Assembly: GCF_005876855.1 (NCBI RefSeq)
Contig: NZ_QLAE01000025.1
Location: forward strand, 1 to 64,000
Source: Stutzerimonas nosocomialis
GTDB taxonomy: Bacteria; Pseudomonadota; Gammaproteobacteria; Pseudomonadales; Pseudomonadaceae
Direction of reading: 5' to 3'
Length of the DNA: 64,000 nucleotides
Below, piece after piece: positions 47,325-56,421 of this stretch. Under the pieces are notes generated by a model that ran no database searches, had not been told where the DNA came from, and saw only the letters and a program-made list of their open reading frames with translations. Numbering within the stretch: position 1 is the stretch's first letter; the number at the start of each line of letters is the position of its first letter. The translations under genes were made by a program, and so were the position numbers.

Positions 47325-48308
47325 ATGCGCACCAACACCTTGCGTCGAGGACTGGTCGCCCTGCTTGCCGCGGCCATCTCCTTCGGCGCCCTGACCCAGG
47401 CACAGGCCCAATCGAAGCAGGACACCACCCTGCGGATCGGCTATCAGAAATACGGCACCCTGGTGCTGCTCAAGGCCCGCGGCACGCTCGAGAAGCAGCT
47501 GGCCGGGCAGGGCGTCAGGGTGCAATGGACCGAGTTCCCCGGCGGCCCGCAGTTGCTCGAGGGCCTCAATGTCGGCTCCATCGACTTCGGCGTGACCGGC
47601 GAGACGCCGCCGGTGTTCGCCCAAGCCGCTGGCGCCGACCTGCTCTACGTCGCCCATGAACCGCCGGCGCCCAGCGGCGAGGCGATCCTGCTGCCGAAGG
47701 ATTCGCCGATCCGCTCGGTCAAGGAACTCAAGGGCAAGAAGGTCGCGCTGAACAAGGGCTCAAACGTGCACTACCTGCTGGTGCGTGCGCTGGAGGAGGC
47801 CGGCCTGGCCTACGGCGACATACAGCCCATCTACCTGCCGCCAGCCGACGCGCGCGCGGCCTTCGAGCGCGGCAGCGTGGATGCCTGGGTGATCTGGGAC
47901 CCGTTCCAGGCGGCCGCCGAGGCGCAGATGCAGGCGCGCACCCTGCGCGACGGCCAGGGCCTGGTCAGCAACCACCAGTTCTACCTCGCCGCGCGTCCCT
48001 TCGCCGAACGGCATCCCGAGGTGCTGCGCACGCTGATCGAGGAGATCCGCGACATCGGCGTCTGGGTCGAGGCCAATCCGGACGAGGCCACCGCGCAGGT
48101 GGCGCCGCTGCTGGGATTGTCGGCCGACATCACGCGCAAGGCAGTGATCCGCCAGGGCTACGGCGCCAGGCCGATCGGCCCCGAGGTGGTGCGTGCGCAG
48201 CAGGCGATCGCCGACACCTTCACCGAGCTCAGGCTGATTCCCAGAACCCTGAGCGTGCGCGACGTCATCTGGACGCCGCCGAAGAACCTCGCCCAATACC
48301 CTGAATAA
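47325..48308 (+). CDS. ssuA: Aliphatic sulfonate-binding protein SsuA
   Basis: A 327-aa periplasmic binding protein with signal peptide (LTQAQA|QS). The mature start [22 protein letters not shown] and [17 protein letters not shown] are characteristic of SsuA. It captures alkanesulfonates for SsuBC. The ATG at 47325 has AAGGAG upstream. It has 2 Met and no Cys. The 142 bp before it contain a short degenerate intergenic sequence (gaaaacttcaggctgcaag) but no clear terminator. Confidence 0.94.
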   Translation: MRTNTLRRGLVALLAAAISFGALTQAQAQSKQDTTLRIGYQKYGTLVLLKARGTLEKQLAGQGVRVQWTEFPGGPQLLEGLNVGSIDFGVTGETPPVFAQAAGADLLYVAHEPPAPSGEAILLPKDSPIRSVKELKGKKVALNKGSNVHYLLVRALEEAGLAYGDIQPIYLPPADARAAFERGSVDAWVIWDPFQAAAEAQMQARTLRDGQGLVSNHQFYLAARPFAERHPEVLRTLIEEIRDIGVWVEANPDEATAQVAPLLGLSADITRKAVIRQGYGARPIGPEVVRAQQAIADTFTELRLIPRTLSVRDVIWTPPKNLAQYPE

Positions 48309-48336
48309 GCCTCGCACCCACTACGGAGCAACGCAC

Positions 48337-49485
48337 ATGAGCCTGAACGTCTTCTGGTTCCTGCCCACCCATGGCGACGGCAAATACCTCGGCACCGCCG
48401 AAGGCGCCCGTGCCGTCGATCATGGCTACCTGGCGCAAGTCGCCCAGGCCGCCGACCGCCTCGGCTACGGCGGCGTCCTGATCCCCACCGGCCGTTCCTG
48501 CGAGGATTCCTGGCTGGTGGCGGCCTCGCTGATCCCGGTCACCCAGCGGCTGAAGTTCCTGGTCGCGCTGCGTCCGGGGATCATCTCGCCCACCGTGGCC
48601 GCCCGCCAGGCCGCGACCCTGGACCGGCTGTCAGGCGGCCGGGCGCTGTTCAACCTGGTCACCGGCGGCGACCCGGACGAACTGGCCGGCGACGGCCTGC
48701 GCCTGAGCCATGCCGAGCGCTACGAGGCCTCGGTGGAATTCACCCGAATCTGGCGCCGGGTGCTGGAGGGCGAGACGGTCGACTACGACGGCAAGCACAT
48801 CCAGGTGAAGGGCGCCAAGCTGCTCTATCCGCCGCTCCAGCAGCCGCGCCCGCCGCTGTATTTCGGCGGCTCCTCGGACGCCGCTCAGGACCTGGCCTCC
48901 GAGCAGGTGGAGCTGTACCTGACCTGGGGCGAGCCGCCGGCGGCGGTGGCCGAGAAGATCGCCCAGGTGCGCGAGAAGGCGGCGCGGCTCGGGCGTACGG
49001 TGCGTTTCGGCATCCGTCTGCATGTGATCGTGCGCGAGACCAACGACGAAGCCTGGGCCGCCGCCGAGCGCCTGATCAGCCACCTCGATCAGTACACCAT
49101 CGACCGCGCCCAGGCCTCGCTGGCGCGCTTCGACTCGGTCGGTCAGCAACGCATGAGCGCGCTGCACGGCGGGCGCAAGGACAGGCTGGAAGTCGCCCCC
49201 AACCTCTGGGCCGGGGTCGGCCTGGTGCGCGGCGGCGCCGGCACCGCGCTGGTCGGCGACGGCCCGACGGTGGCCGCGCGGGTGAAGGAGTACGCCGACC
49301 TGGGCATCGATACCTTCATCTTCTCCGGCTACCCGCACCTGGAAGAGGCCTACCGCGTCGCCGAGCTGCTGTTCCCACACCTGGACATCGCCCAGCCGGA
49401 ACGCCCGCAAGGACGCGGCTATGTCAGCCCGTTCGGCGAAATGATCTCCAGCGACATCCTGCCGAAGGCGACGTCGGCGAGTTGA
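48337..49485 (+). CDS. ssuD: FMNH2-dependent alkanesulfonate monooxygenase SsuD
   Basis: A 382-aa bacterial-luciferase-fold TIM barrel. [18 protein letters not shown], the conserved Cys C55 in [31 protein letters not shown] and [17 protein letters not shown] are SsuD hallmarks. Using reduced flavin from SsuE and oxygen, it splits alkanesulfonates to aldehydes and sulfite, which then enters assimilation. It has 3 Met and 1 Cys. Confidence 0.96.
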   Translation: MSLNVFWFLPTHGDGKYLGTAEGARAVDHGYLAQVAQAADRLGYGGVLIPTGRSCEDSWLVAASLIPVTQRLKFLVALRPGIISPTVAARQAATLDRLSGGRALFNLVTGGDPDELAGDGLRLSHAERYEASVEFTRIWRRVLEGETVDYDGKHIQVKGAKLLYPPLQQPRPPLYFGGSSDAAQDLASEQVELYLTWGEPPAAVAEKIAQVREKAARLGRTVRFGIRLHVIVRETNDEAWAAAERLISHLDQYTIDRAQASLARFDSVGQQRMSALHGGRKDRLEVAPNLWAGVGLVRGGAGTALVGDGPTVAARVKEYADLGIDTFIFSGYPHLEEAYRVAELLFPHLDIAQPERPQGRGYVSPFGEMISSDILPKATSAS

Positions 49486-49493
49486 GCGCAAAC

Positions 49494-49584
49494 CGTAGGG
49501 TGGATGGCCAAAGCCATCCACGCGGGCGCGGCGCCAGGTCTGGCGCGCCTGTGTGGAGAAGCGCTGCGCGCGCTTTCCACCCTG
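49494..49584. repeat. Intergenic inverted repeat between ssuD and ssuC
   Basis: GTAGGGTGGA at the left and TTTCCACCCTGCG at the right form an outer, imperfect inverted repeat. Inside lie a hairpin GGATGGC-CAAA-GCCATCC and a GCGC-rich element. This type of sequence is common between Pseudomonas genes. It may tune ssuC expression relative to ssuD. Confidence 0.6.
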
Positions 49585-49618
49585 CGCACCTGAAGGCTTT
49601 TCGATTTCGAGGTAAGGC

Positions 49619-50410
49619 ATGAGCGTCACGATCAAACACCTGGCTTTACGCCTGGCCCCCTGGCTGCTGCCGCTGGCACTGCTGGCAGCCTGGCAGGGGG
49701 CGGTAGCCCTGGGGCTGCTGTCCACCCGCATCCTGCCGGCACCGAGCGCGGTGGTCGCCGCCGGCTGGGAGCTGCTGCGCAGCGGCGACATCTGGACGCA
49801 TCTGGCCATCTCCGGCTGGCGCGCCAGCATCGGCTTCGCCATCGGCGGCGGCCTCGGCCTGCTGCTGGGCTTCGTCACCGGGCTGTCGAAGTGGGGCGAG
49901 CGCCTGCTCGACAGTTCGGTGCAGATGATCCGCAACGTGCCGCACCTGGCGCTGATCCCGCTGGTGATCCTGTGGTTCGGCATCGACGAGAGCGCGAAGA
50001 TCTTCCTGGTGGCGCTGGGCACGCTGTTCCCGGTGTACCTGAACACCTACCACGGCATCCGCAACGTCGACCCGGCGCTGATGGAGATGGCGCGCAGCTA
50101 CGGGCTGTCGGGCTTCGCGCTGTTTCGCCAGGTAATCCTGCCCGGGGCGCTGCCGTCGATCCTGGTCGGCGTGCGCTTCGCCCTCGGTTTCATGTGGCTG
50201 ACGCTGATCGTCGCCGAGACCATTTCCGCCAGCTCCGGCATCGGCTACCTGGCGATGAATGCCCGCGAATTCCTGCAGACCGACGTGGTGGTGCTGGCCA
50301 TCTTGCTCTATGCCGTGCTCGGCAAGCTGGCCGACCTCGCCGCGCGCGGGCTGGAGCGCGTCTGGCTGCGCTGGCACCCGGCCTACCAGGCCAAGGCAGG
50401 TGCGCAATGA
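49619..50410 (+). CDS. ssuC: Alkanesulfonate ABC permease SsuC
   Basis: A 263-aa six-segment permease. [42 protein letters not shown] and the EAA-loop region [23 protein letters not shown] are SsuC-type. It forms the inner-membrane pore for sulfonates with SsuB and SsuA. GAGG lies upstream of the ATG. Its stop overlaps the ssuB start (ATGA). Confidence 0.94.
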   Translation: MSVTIKHLALRLAPWLLPLALLAAWQGAVALGLLSTRILPAPSAVVAAGWELLRSGDIWTHLAISGWRASIGFAIGGGLGLLLGFVTGLSKWGERLLDSSVQMIRNVPHLALIPLVILWFGIDESAKIFLVALGTLFPVYLNTYHGIRNVDPALMEMARSYGLSGFALFRQVILPGALPSILVGVRFALGFMWLTLIVAETISASSGIGYLAMNAREFLQTDVVVLAILLYAVLGKLADLAARGLERVWLRWHPAYQAKAGAQ

Positions 50411-51207
50411 CCGCGCTGCACAGCATTACCCCAGGCGCTCGGTCGGGCGGCCTGCCGCTGGCCATCGAGGGGATCGGCAAGGCGTTCGGCCAGCGGGACG
50501 TGCTCAAGGGCATCGACCTGCAGATCCCGGCCGGGCAGTTCGTCGCGGTGGTCGGGCGCAGCGGCTGCGGCAAGAGCACGCTGCTGCGCCTGCTGGCCGG
50601 CCTCGACCAGCCGAGCCGGGGCGCATTGCTGGCCGGCGAAGGTCCGCTGTCCGCCGCCCGTGACGATACCCGGCTGATGTTCCAGGACGCCCGCCTGCTG
50701 CCCTGGAAGCGAGTGATCGACAACGTCGGCCTGGGATTGTCCGGCGACTGGCGGCCGAAAGCCGAGGACGTGCTGGCGGCGGTCGGCCTGGCCGATCGCG
50801 CCAGGGAGTGGCCGGCGGCCCTCTCCGGCGGGCAGAAACAGCGGGTGGCGCTGGCCCGCGCGCTGATCCACCAGCCGCGCCTGCTGCTGCTCGACGAGCC
50901 ACTCGGCGCGCTGGATGCGCTGACCCGCATCGAGATGCAGCAGCTGATCGAGCGGCTCTGGCAGCAGCATGGCTTCACCGTGCTGCTGGTGACCCACGAT
51001 GTCGCCGAGGCGGTGGCGGTGGCCGACCGGGTGATCCTCATCGAGGACGGCCGCATCGGCCTGGACCTGGCGGTCGACCTGCCGCGCCCGCGCCATCGTG
51101 GCTCGGCGCGCCTGGCCGCGCTAGAGGCCGAAGTGCTCGACCGCGTCCTCGCCCAGCCCGGCGCCGAGGCGCCGGCGGAGCCCGTATCACCCCTGCCCAC
51201 GCGTTAG
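50407..51207 (+). CDS. ssuB: Alkanesulfonate ABC ATPase SsuB
   Basis: A 266-aa ATPase: Walker [11 protein letters not shown]-loop [12 protein letters not shown], signature LSGGQKQRV, Walker [13 protein letters not shown] and switch His LVTHDVAEA. It powers SsuC. The start overlaps the ssuC stop. The C-terminal ~40 residues are a low-complexity tail ([16 protein letters not shown]). Confidence 0.94.
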   Translation: MTALHSITPGARSGGLPLAIEGIGKAFGQRDVLKGIDLQIPAGQFVAVVGRSGCGKSTLLRLLAGLDQPSRGALLAGEGPLSAARDDTRLMFQDARLLPWKRVIDNVGLGLSGDWRPKAEDVLAAVGLADRAREWPAALSGGQKQRVALARALIHQPRLLLLDEPLGALDALTRIEMQQLIERLWQQHGFTVLLVTHDVAEAVAVADRVILIEDGRIGLDLAVDLPRPRHRGSARLAALEAEVLDRVLAQPGAEAPAEPVSPLPTR

Positions 51208-51295
51208 AAAAGCAGCCGAAAGCTTGAAGCCTGAAGCTGGAAGCGAGAACGATGACTTCCAGCTTCCAACTTATTTCGACCCCAGGAGAAAACCC

Positions 51296-51511
51296 ATGAC
51301 CATCAAGGCCATCAACGTACGCAACCAGTTCAAGGGCACCATCAAGGAGATCGTCCACGGCGACGTGCTCTCGGAAATCGACGTGCAGACCGCCGCCGGC
51401 ATCGTCACATCGGTGATCACCACCCGCTCGGTACGCGAGCTGGAGCTGCAGGTGGGCAGCGAGGTGATCGCCTTCGTCAAGTCCACCGAGGTGTCCATCG
51501 CCAAGTTGTGA
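51296..51511 (+). CDS. ssuF: Molybdopterin-binding (TOBE/Mop) protein SsuF
   Basis: A 71-aa single Mop/TOBE domain: INVRNQFKGTIKEIVHGDVLSEI and VGSEVIAFVKSTEVSIAKL are the two conserved strands. SsuF was defined in P. putida, where it is needed for sulfonate use though its biochemical role is unclear. The ATG at 51296 has AGGAG upstream. It has one Met (initiator) and no Cys. It closes the ssu operon, followed by a large hairpin. Confidence 0.93.
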   Translation: MTIKAINVRNQFKGTIKEIVHGDVLSEIDVQTAAGIVTSVITTRSVRELELQVGSEVIAFVKSTEVSIAKL

Positions 51512-51514
51512 CGG

Positions 51515-51547
51515 CCGAACCCGGCCGGGCAGGCCGGCCGGGTTCGG
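51515..51547 (+). terminator. Long hairpin terminator after ssuF
   Basis: CCGAACCCGGCCGG, loop GCAGG, CCGGCCGGGTTCGG: fourteen perfect pairs starting 3 nt after the ssuF stop. There is no T-tract, but the stem is very stable. Confidence 0.75.
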
Positions 51548-51698
51548 ATGCCGGCGGTCATCGGACTGGAGTGCGCGCCGCTATGACGATAACTGCTCGT
51601 TATCCCCACATCATCAGCTGTCACTAGGCGCCGCCATTGGGCGTTTCTACAGTGCTGCGACAGGCCTGTTCGCAGGCGCCACTGAAGAGGACACGTCC

Positions 51699-52694
51699 AT
51701 GCGGTTGATCCAGTTCGAGAACAGCCAGGGCCAGCGCCAGGTCGGGCAGGTGGGCGGCCCGCGCGTCGAGGTGTTGCGCGGGGTCCGCAGTACCCGTGAG
51801 CTGGCGTTGGCGGCGATAGCCGCGCGTTCCAGGCTGGCCGACCATGTTCGCACGCTGGAATGCGAGGTGGGGCCGGTCTATCAGGAACTTCTGGATGCCG
51901 GGCGGGTGTTGCCGCCCCTGGATCACGATGACCCGGCCCATTGCCTGGTGAGCGGCACGGGCCTGACTCATCTGGGCAGTGCCTCCACGCGCGACAGGAT
52001 GCACCAGCAGGCGGCGCAGGAGGAGGGCGCGCTTACCGACAGCATGCGGATGTTCCGCTGGGGCATGCAGGGCGGCAGGCCTGCGTCGGGGCAAGCCGGG
52101 GCGCAGCCGGAGTGGTTCTACAAGGGCGACGGCGCCATCCTGGTGCGGCCGGGCGCCGATCTGCCGGTACCGGATTTCGCCGAGGATTTCGGCGAAGAGC
52201 CCGAGCTGACCGGCCTGTACGTGATCGGTGAGGACCGCCGGCCTTATCGGCTGGGGTATGCCCTGGGCAACGAGTTTTCCGACCATGTGCTCGAACGCAG
52301 GAATTACCTGTACCTCGCACACTCGAAGCTGCGCTTCTGTTCGTTCGGCCCGGAGCTGCGGGTCGGCGCGTTGCCCGCGCACCTCGCCGGCATCAGCCGT
52401 ATTCGGCGCGGCACGCAGGTGCTCTGGGAGAAGGAGTTTCTCTCCGGCGAACAGAACATGTGCCACAGCCTGGAGAACCTGGAGTACCACCACTTCAAAT
52501 ATGCGCAGTTCCTGCGGCCGGGCGATGTGCATGTGCATTTCTTCGGGACGGCTACGCTGTCCTTTGCCGATGGCGTCAAGGCGCAGCCGGGCGATCGCTT
52601 CGAGGTCAGCCTCGATGCCTTTGGCGCGCCCTTGATCAACGGCATCCGTGTGCACGCGCCCGCCATCGCGCCCGGCGAAGTGGGCGTGCTCTGA
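51699..52694 (+). CDS. AraD1 (GguC)-family protein, putative 2-keto-3-deoxy-sugar-acid dehydratase
   Basis: A 331-aa fumarylacetoacetase-superfamily protein of the AraD1/GguC type: LVSGTGLTHLGSASTRDRM, EWFYKGDGAILVRPG, EDFGEEPELTGLYVIG (metal ligands) and YALGNEFSDHVLE. Relatives dehydrate 2-keto-3-deoxypentonates to ketoglutarate semialdehyde. The next gene encodes a dehydrogenase for that product, which supports the role. No pentonate dehydratase or sugar dehydrogenase gene lies nearby, so the upstream steps are missing here. Confidence 0.8.
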   Translation: MRLIQFENSQGQRQVGQVGGPRVEVLRGVRSTRELALAAIAARSRLADHVRTLECEVGPVYQELLDAGRVLPPLDHDDPAHCLVSGTGLTHLGSASTRDRMHQQAAQEEGALTDSMRMFRWGMQGGRPASGQAGAQPEWFYKGDGAILVRPGADLPVPDFAEDFGEEPELTGLYVIGEDRRPYRLGYALGNEFSDHVLERRNYLYLAHSKLRFCSFGPELRVGALPAHLAGISRIRRGTQVLWEKEFLSGEQNMCHSLENLEYHHFKYAQFLRPGDVHVHFFGTATLSFADGVKAQPGDRFEVSLDAFGAPLINGIRVHAPAIAPGEVGVL

Positions 52695-52778
52695 GCGCTG
52701 CCGCTCGACCCGGCGCCGCCAGGCGGTGGTCGGCCTGCCGTGACGCAGGCCCGAGCCTCAACCCGACAGGAGAGACCC

Positions 52779-54359
52779 ATGACCGACATTCGTGGCCACA
52801 ACTACATCGCCGGCGAGCGCAGCGCCACCGGCAGCACGATTCTGCAAAGCCTCGACGCCAGTACCGGCGAGGCCTTGCCCTACGGCTTTCACCAGGCCAC
52901 CGAAGACGAGGTGAACGCGGCCGCCGAGGCCTCCGCCGCGGCTTACCCGGTCTACCGCGCATTGTCTGCAGACGCGCGGGCGACCTTCCTCGAGGCGATT
53001 GCCGACGAGCTCGATGCCCTCGACGAGGATTTCGTCGCGCTGGTGTGCCGCGAAACCGCCTTGCCGGCTGGCCGTATCCAGGGCGAGCGCGGCCGTACCA
53101 GCGGGCAGATGCGCCTGTTCGCCAAGGTCCTGCGGCGTGGCGACTTCTACGGCGCGCGTATCGACCGTGGGCAGCCCGAGCGCCGGCCGCTGCCTCGTCC
53201 GGACCTGCGCCAGTGCCGCATGGGGCTGGGGCCGGTCGCGGTGTTCGGCGCCAGCAACTTTCCGCTGGCGTTCTCCACCGCCGGCGGCGATACCGCCGCG
53301 GCACTGGCCGCGGGATGCCCCGTGGTGTTCAAGGCCCACAGCGGGCACATGGCGACGGCCGGATGCGTGGCTGACGCGGTCATCCGTGCGGCGCAGAAGA
53401 CCGGCATGCCCACGGGCGTCTTCAACATGATCTACGGCGCAGGCGTCGGCGAGTGGCTGGTCAAGCATCCGGCGATCCAGGCGGTGGGCTTCACCGGCTC
53501 GCTGCGCGGCGGGCGGGCGCTGTGCGACATGGCGGCCGCCCGCCCGCAACCGATCCCGGTGTTCGCCGAGATGTCGAGCATCAACCCGGTGCTGCTGATG
53601 CCCGAGGCGCTCAGGCAGCGCGGCGACCTGATCGCCAACGAGCTGACCGCCTCGGTGGTGCTGGGGTGCGGTCAGTTCTGCACCAATCCGGGGTTGGTCA
53701 TTGGCATCCGTTCACCCGAGTTCACGCGCTTTCTGGACAAGCTGGCGGGCTTCATGGCCGACCAGCCGCCGCAGACCATGCTCAACGCCGGCACGCTGGA
53801 GAGCTACCGCAAGGGCCTTGCCCATCTGCGCGACCAGCCTGGCATCACGCCTCTCGCCGGGCGGGAGCAGCAGGGCAACCAGGCGCAGCCGCAACTGTTC
53901 AAGGCCGACGCGCGTCTGCTGATCGAGGGCGAGGAGGTGCTGCAGGAGGAAGTCTTCGGGCCGACGACGGTGGTGGTCGAGGTCGCCGACCGGGCAGAGC
54001 TGATACGCGCGCTGCAGGGGCTGCGTGGGCAGCTGACGGCCACCCTGATCGCCGAGGCGGCGGATCTCGCCGACAGCGCCGACCTGGTGGCACTGCTCGA
54101 GCAGAAGGCCGGACGCCTGTTGCTCAACGGCTACCCGACCGGTGTCGAAGTGTGCGACGCGATGGTCCACGGCGGGCCCTATCCGGCGACCTCCGATCCC
54201 CGTGGTACCTCGGTGGGCACCCTCGCGATCGATCGCTTCCTGCGACCGGTGTGCTACCAGAATTTCCCGGATGCGCTGCTGCCCGATGCGCTGAAGAACG
54301 CCAACCCGCTGGGCATCAACCGCCTGGTCGACGGCGAGACGACACGGTCGGCGCTCTGA
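52779..54359 (+). CDS. Alpha-ketoglutarate semialdehyde dehydrogenase
   Basis: A 526-aa aldehyde dehydrogenase of the KGSADH class: GHNYIAGERSATGS start, GPVAVFGASNFPLAFSTAGGDTAAALAAGCP, catalytic Glu in VFAEMSSINPV, catalytic Cys in GCGQFCTNPG, and YPTGVEVCDAMVHGGPYPA at the end. It oxidises ketoglutarate semialdehyde to 2-oxoglutarate with NAD(P). The ATG at 52779 has AGGAGAG upstream. It lies 84 nt after the AraD1-type gene and forms a two-gene unit with it. Confidence 0.9.
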   Translation: MTDIRGHNYIAGERSATGSTILQSLDASTGEALPYGFHQATEDEVNAAAEASAAAYPVYRALSADARATFLEAIADELDALDEDFVALVCRETALPAGRIQGERGRTSGQMRLFAKVLRRGDFYGARIDRGQPERRPLPRPDLRQCRMGLGPVAVFGASNFPLAFSTAGGDTAAALAAGCPVVFKAHSGHMATAGCVADAVIRAAQKTGMPTGVFNMIYGAGVGEWLVKHPAIQAVGFTGSLRGGRALCDMAAARPQPIPVFAEMSSINPVLLMPEALRQRGDLIANELTASVVLGCGQFCTNPGLVIGIRSPEFTRFLDKLAGFMADQPPQTMLNAGTLESYRKGLAHLRDQPGITPLAGREQQGNQAQPQLFKADARLLIEGEEVLQEEVFGPTTVVVEVADRAELIRALQGLRGQLTATLIAEAADLADSADLVALLEQKAGRLLLNGYPTGVEVCDAMVHGGPYPATSDPRGTSVGTLAIDRFLRPVCYQNFPDALLPDALKNANPLGINRLVDGETTRSAL

Positions 54360-54432
54360 CCAATGCCAGACGGGCCCTGTCCGATACCGCGGGGCCCAGG
54401 CGAGCCGCTCGCGAAGCCCCGAGGCCGTCCGG

Positions 54433-54466
54433 TTGCGATTATCGAACCATCGTTCGATAATCGAAT
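54433..54466. promoter_or_regulatory. Paired PcaR-type operator upstream of the IclR gene
   Basis: CGATTATCGAAC (54436-54447) and GTTCGATAATCG (54452-54463) are perfect 12-bp inverted arms around CATC. Read leftward, 54433-54447 is GTTCGATAATCGCAA, 14 of 15 matches to the P. putida PcaR site; read rightward, 54452-54466 is GTTCGATAATCGAAT, 13 of 15. It lies 29-62 nt before the IclR start codon. Confidence 0.75.
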
Positions 54467-54494
54467 TCCCGGTCGGTCTCGCTGGAGTCGCAGC

Positions 54495-55328
54495 ATGGAT
54501 GAACCCCGCACGCCTATGCTGGCGCCGCCCAGCTACGTGTCCCCCGCCAAGCGCATCGAGCAGTTCGCCGGCGATCCGAATTTCATGGCCTCGCTCGCCC
54601 GCGGGCTGGCCGTGGTCAACGCGTTCCAGGAACGCAAGCGCCATCTCACCATCGCCCAGATCAGCCATCGCACCGAGATACCGCGGGCGGCGGTGAGGCG
54701 TTGCCTCTACACCCTGATGCAGCTCGGCTACGTGACCACCGACGGCCGTACCTATTCGCTGCTGCCCAAGGTGCTGACGCTGGGCCATGCCTATCTGTCG
54801 TCGACGCCCCTGGCGGTGTCGGCCCAGCCGTTTCTCGACCGCATCAGCGAGCGGCTGCACGAAGCCTGCAACCTGGCCACGCTGGAGGGCGAACAGGTGC
54901 TCTACCTGGCGCGCTCGGCGATTCCCCAACGGCTCATTTCGGTGGACCTGAGCGTCGGCAGCCGTCTGCCGGCGTACTGCACCTCGATGGGGCGGGTCCT
55001 GCTGGCGGCGCTGGATGACGAAAGCCTGCGCGACTACCTGGCCAGTGCCGAGCTTCTGCCCAAGACCAGCCGCACCCTGCATCGCCCCGACGAACTCTGG
55101 GATTGCCTGCAGAAGGTGCGTCAGCAGGGCTGGTGCCTGGTCGACCAGGAGCTGGAGCAGGGGCTGCGCTCGATCGCCGTACCGGTCTACGACTCGACGG
55201 GGCACGTGCTCGCCGCGATGAACGTCAGCACCCACGCCAGCCGCGTGCCGGCCAGCGAGCTGGAGAAGCGCTTCTTGCCGATCCTGCTGTCCGCCAGCCA
55301 GGACCTCAGCGCCCAGCTGTTCCGCTGA
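54495..55328 (+). CDS. IclR-family regulator, PcaR/PobR type
   Basis: A 277-aa IclR regulator: winged helix (about 25-90; FMASLARGLAVVNAFQERKRHLTIAQIS) and effector domain (about 100-275; SVDLSVGSRLPAYCTSMGRVLLA, GLRSIAVPVYDSTGHVLAAMNVS). The extension before the helix-turn-helix and the motif SLARGLAV are as in PcaR, PcaU and PobR. I chose the ATG at 54495 (GGAG upstream). PcaR-type sites lie upstream of it, in the tctB/EamA gap, before quiC and before the aromatic carrier at 36 kb, so it may be a protocatechuate-pathway regulator. Confidence 0.88.
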   Translation: MDEPRTPMLAPPSYVSPAKRIEQFAGDPNFMASLARGLAVVNAFQERKRHLTIAQISHRTEIPRAAVRRCLYTLMQLGYVTTDGRTYSLLPKVLTLGHAYLSSTPLAVSAQPFLDRISERLHEACNLATLEGEQVLYLARSAIPQRLISVDLSVGSRLPAYCTSMGRVLLAALDDESLRDYLASAELLPKTSRTLHRPDELWDCLQKVRQQGWCLVDQELEQGLRSIAVPVYDSTGHVLAAMNVSTHASRVPASELEKRFLPILLSASQDLSAQLFR

Positions 55329-55360
55329 ACGCATCCGGCGCTCGGTGAGCGCCAGGAACG

Positions 55361-55387
55361 AAAAGGCCCGCCGAAGCGGGCCTTTTT
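55361..55387. terminator. Two-way terminator between IclR gene and tctC
   Basis: AAAAGGCCCG, loop CCGAAG, CGGGCCTTTTT, with A- and T-tracts on the two sides. It lies between convergent stop codons. Confidence 0.92.
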
Positions 55388-55399
55388 CACGGCTGACGA

Positions 55400-56395
55400 T
55401 CAGGGCTTTTCGATACCCACGCTGTCCGGCGAGATTTCGACGGCCTTGGCCTTGTACATCGACCAGGCGGTGACGGACTGCCAGCGCTTGAGGAACTGCT
55501 CGGCTTCCTCGCCCTGCAGGTTCAGCGAGTGGGCGCCGAAGTTCTTCAGGAAGCTCTGGAATTCGGGGTTGGCCACGGCCTTGGCATAGGCATCGCCCAG
55601 CTTCTGCTTGATGTCGTCCGGGGTGTCCTTGTGCACGAACACGCCCCAGAACGGGCCCCACGGCAGGTATTCGGCGATGGCCGGCAGGGCGGTGGTGATC
55701 GGCTCGACGCCGGGCAGCTCCGGAACTTCCTCGGCGGCGAGGACCGCCAGGGCCTTGAGCTTGCCGGTGCGGATCAGCTCCTTGGCGGCCGCCAGGCTGA
55801 GGGACATGAAGTCGATGTGGTTGCCCATCAGCGCCGTGATGCCGGGGCCGTCGCCGCCGAAGGTCACTTCGCGCACTTGCAGCTGGTCGACCGCATTGAT
55901 CATGGCGTTGACGGTGCTCGGCAGACCGCCGGCGCCGGTGCTGCCCATGCGCAGGGTGTCGGGCTTTTCATGGGCTTCGGCGAGCAGCTCGGCGAAGGTG
56001 TTCCAGCGGGCGTCGGCATTGGCGGCGATGACCACCACGTTCTGGCCGATGACGTTCACCGTATGGAAATCGCTGTAGTCGAAGTCGGCCAGGCCCAGCA
56101 CCGGGTAGAGCTGCGGGTTTTCCGCGCCCAGCAGAATGGTGTAGCCGTTCGGGCGCTGGCTGCGGACGTAGGTGCTGCCGATCACCGCAGTGCCGCCGGG
56201 GCGGTTGTTCAGGACCAGTTTGCCGCCCAGCTCCTTCTCCACGTAAGGCGTCAGGCTGCGCATCACGTTGTCGGTGGCGCCACCGGCTCCCCAGGGGATC
56301 ACGGCCTGGATGCTGCGGTCGGGGTAGTCGGCATGGGCCGCGGCGGCGAACACGCCGGCGGACAGGGAAAGCGCAACGAGCAGTTTCTTGATCAT
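55400..56395 (-). CDS. Tripartite tricarboxylate transporter substrate-binding protein (TctC type)
   Basis: A 331-aa periplasmic binding protein of the Bug/TctC family: signal peptide (AAAAHA|DY), DRSIQAVIPWGAGGATDNVMRS, VLNNRPGGTAVIGS and GSTGAGGLPST. It binds an organic anion and delivers it to TctAB. It is the last gene of a tctB-tctA-tctC operon. It has 7 Met in 331 residues, a useful contrast to the sulfur-poor binding proteins at 40-48 kb. Confidence 0.92.
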   Translation of the reverse strand: MIKKLLVALSLSAGVFAAAAHADYPDRSIQAVIPWGAGGATDNVMRSLTPYVEKELGGKLVLNNRPGGTAVIGSTYVRSQRPNGYTILLGAENPQLYPVLGLADFDYSDFHTVNVIGQNVVVIAANADARWNTFAELLAEAHEKPDTLRMGSTGAGGLPSTVNAMINAVDQLQVREVTFGGDGPGITALMGNHIDFMSLSLAAAKELIRTGKLKALAVLAAEEVPELPGVEPITTALPAIAEYLPWGPFWGVFVHKDTPDDIKQKLGDAYAKAVANPEFQSFLKNFGAHSLNLQGEEAEQFLKRWQSVTAWSMYKAKAVEISPDSVGIEKP

Positions 56396-56421
56396 GGTGT
56401 CACTCCAGGTTGTTGTTGTTT

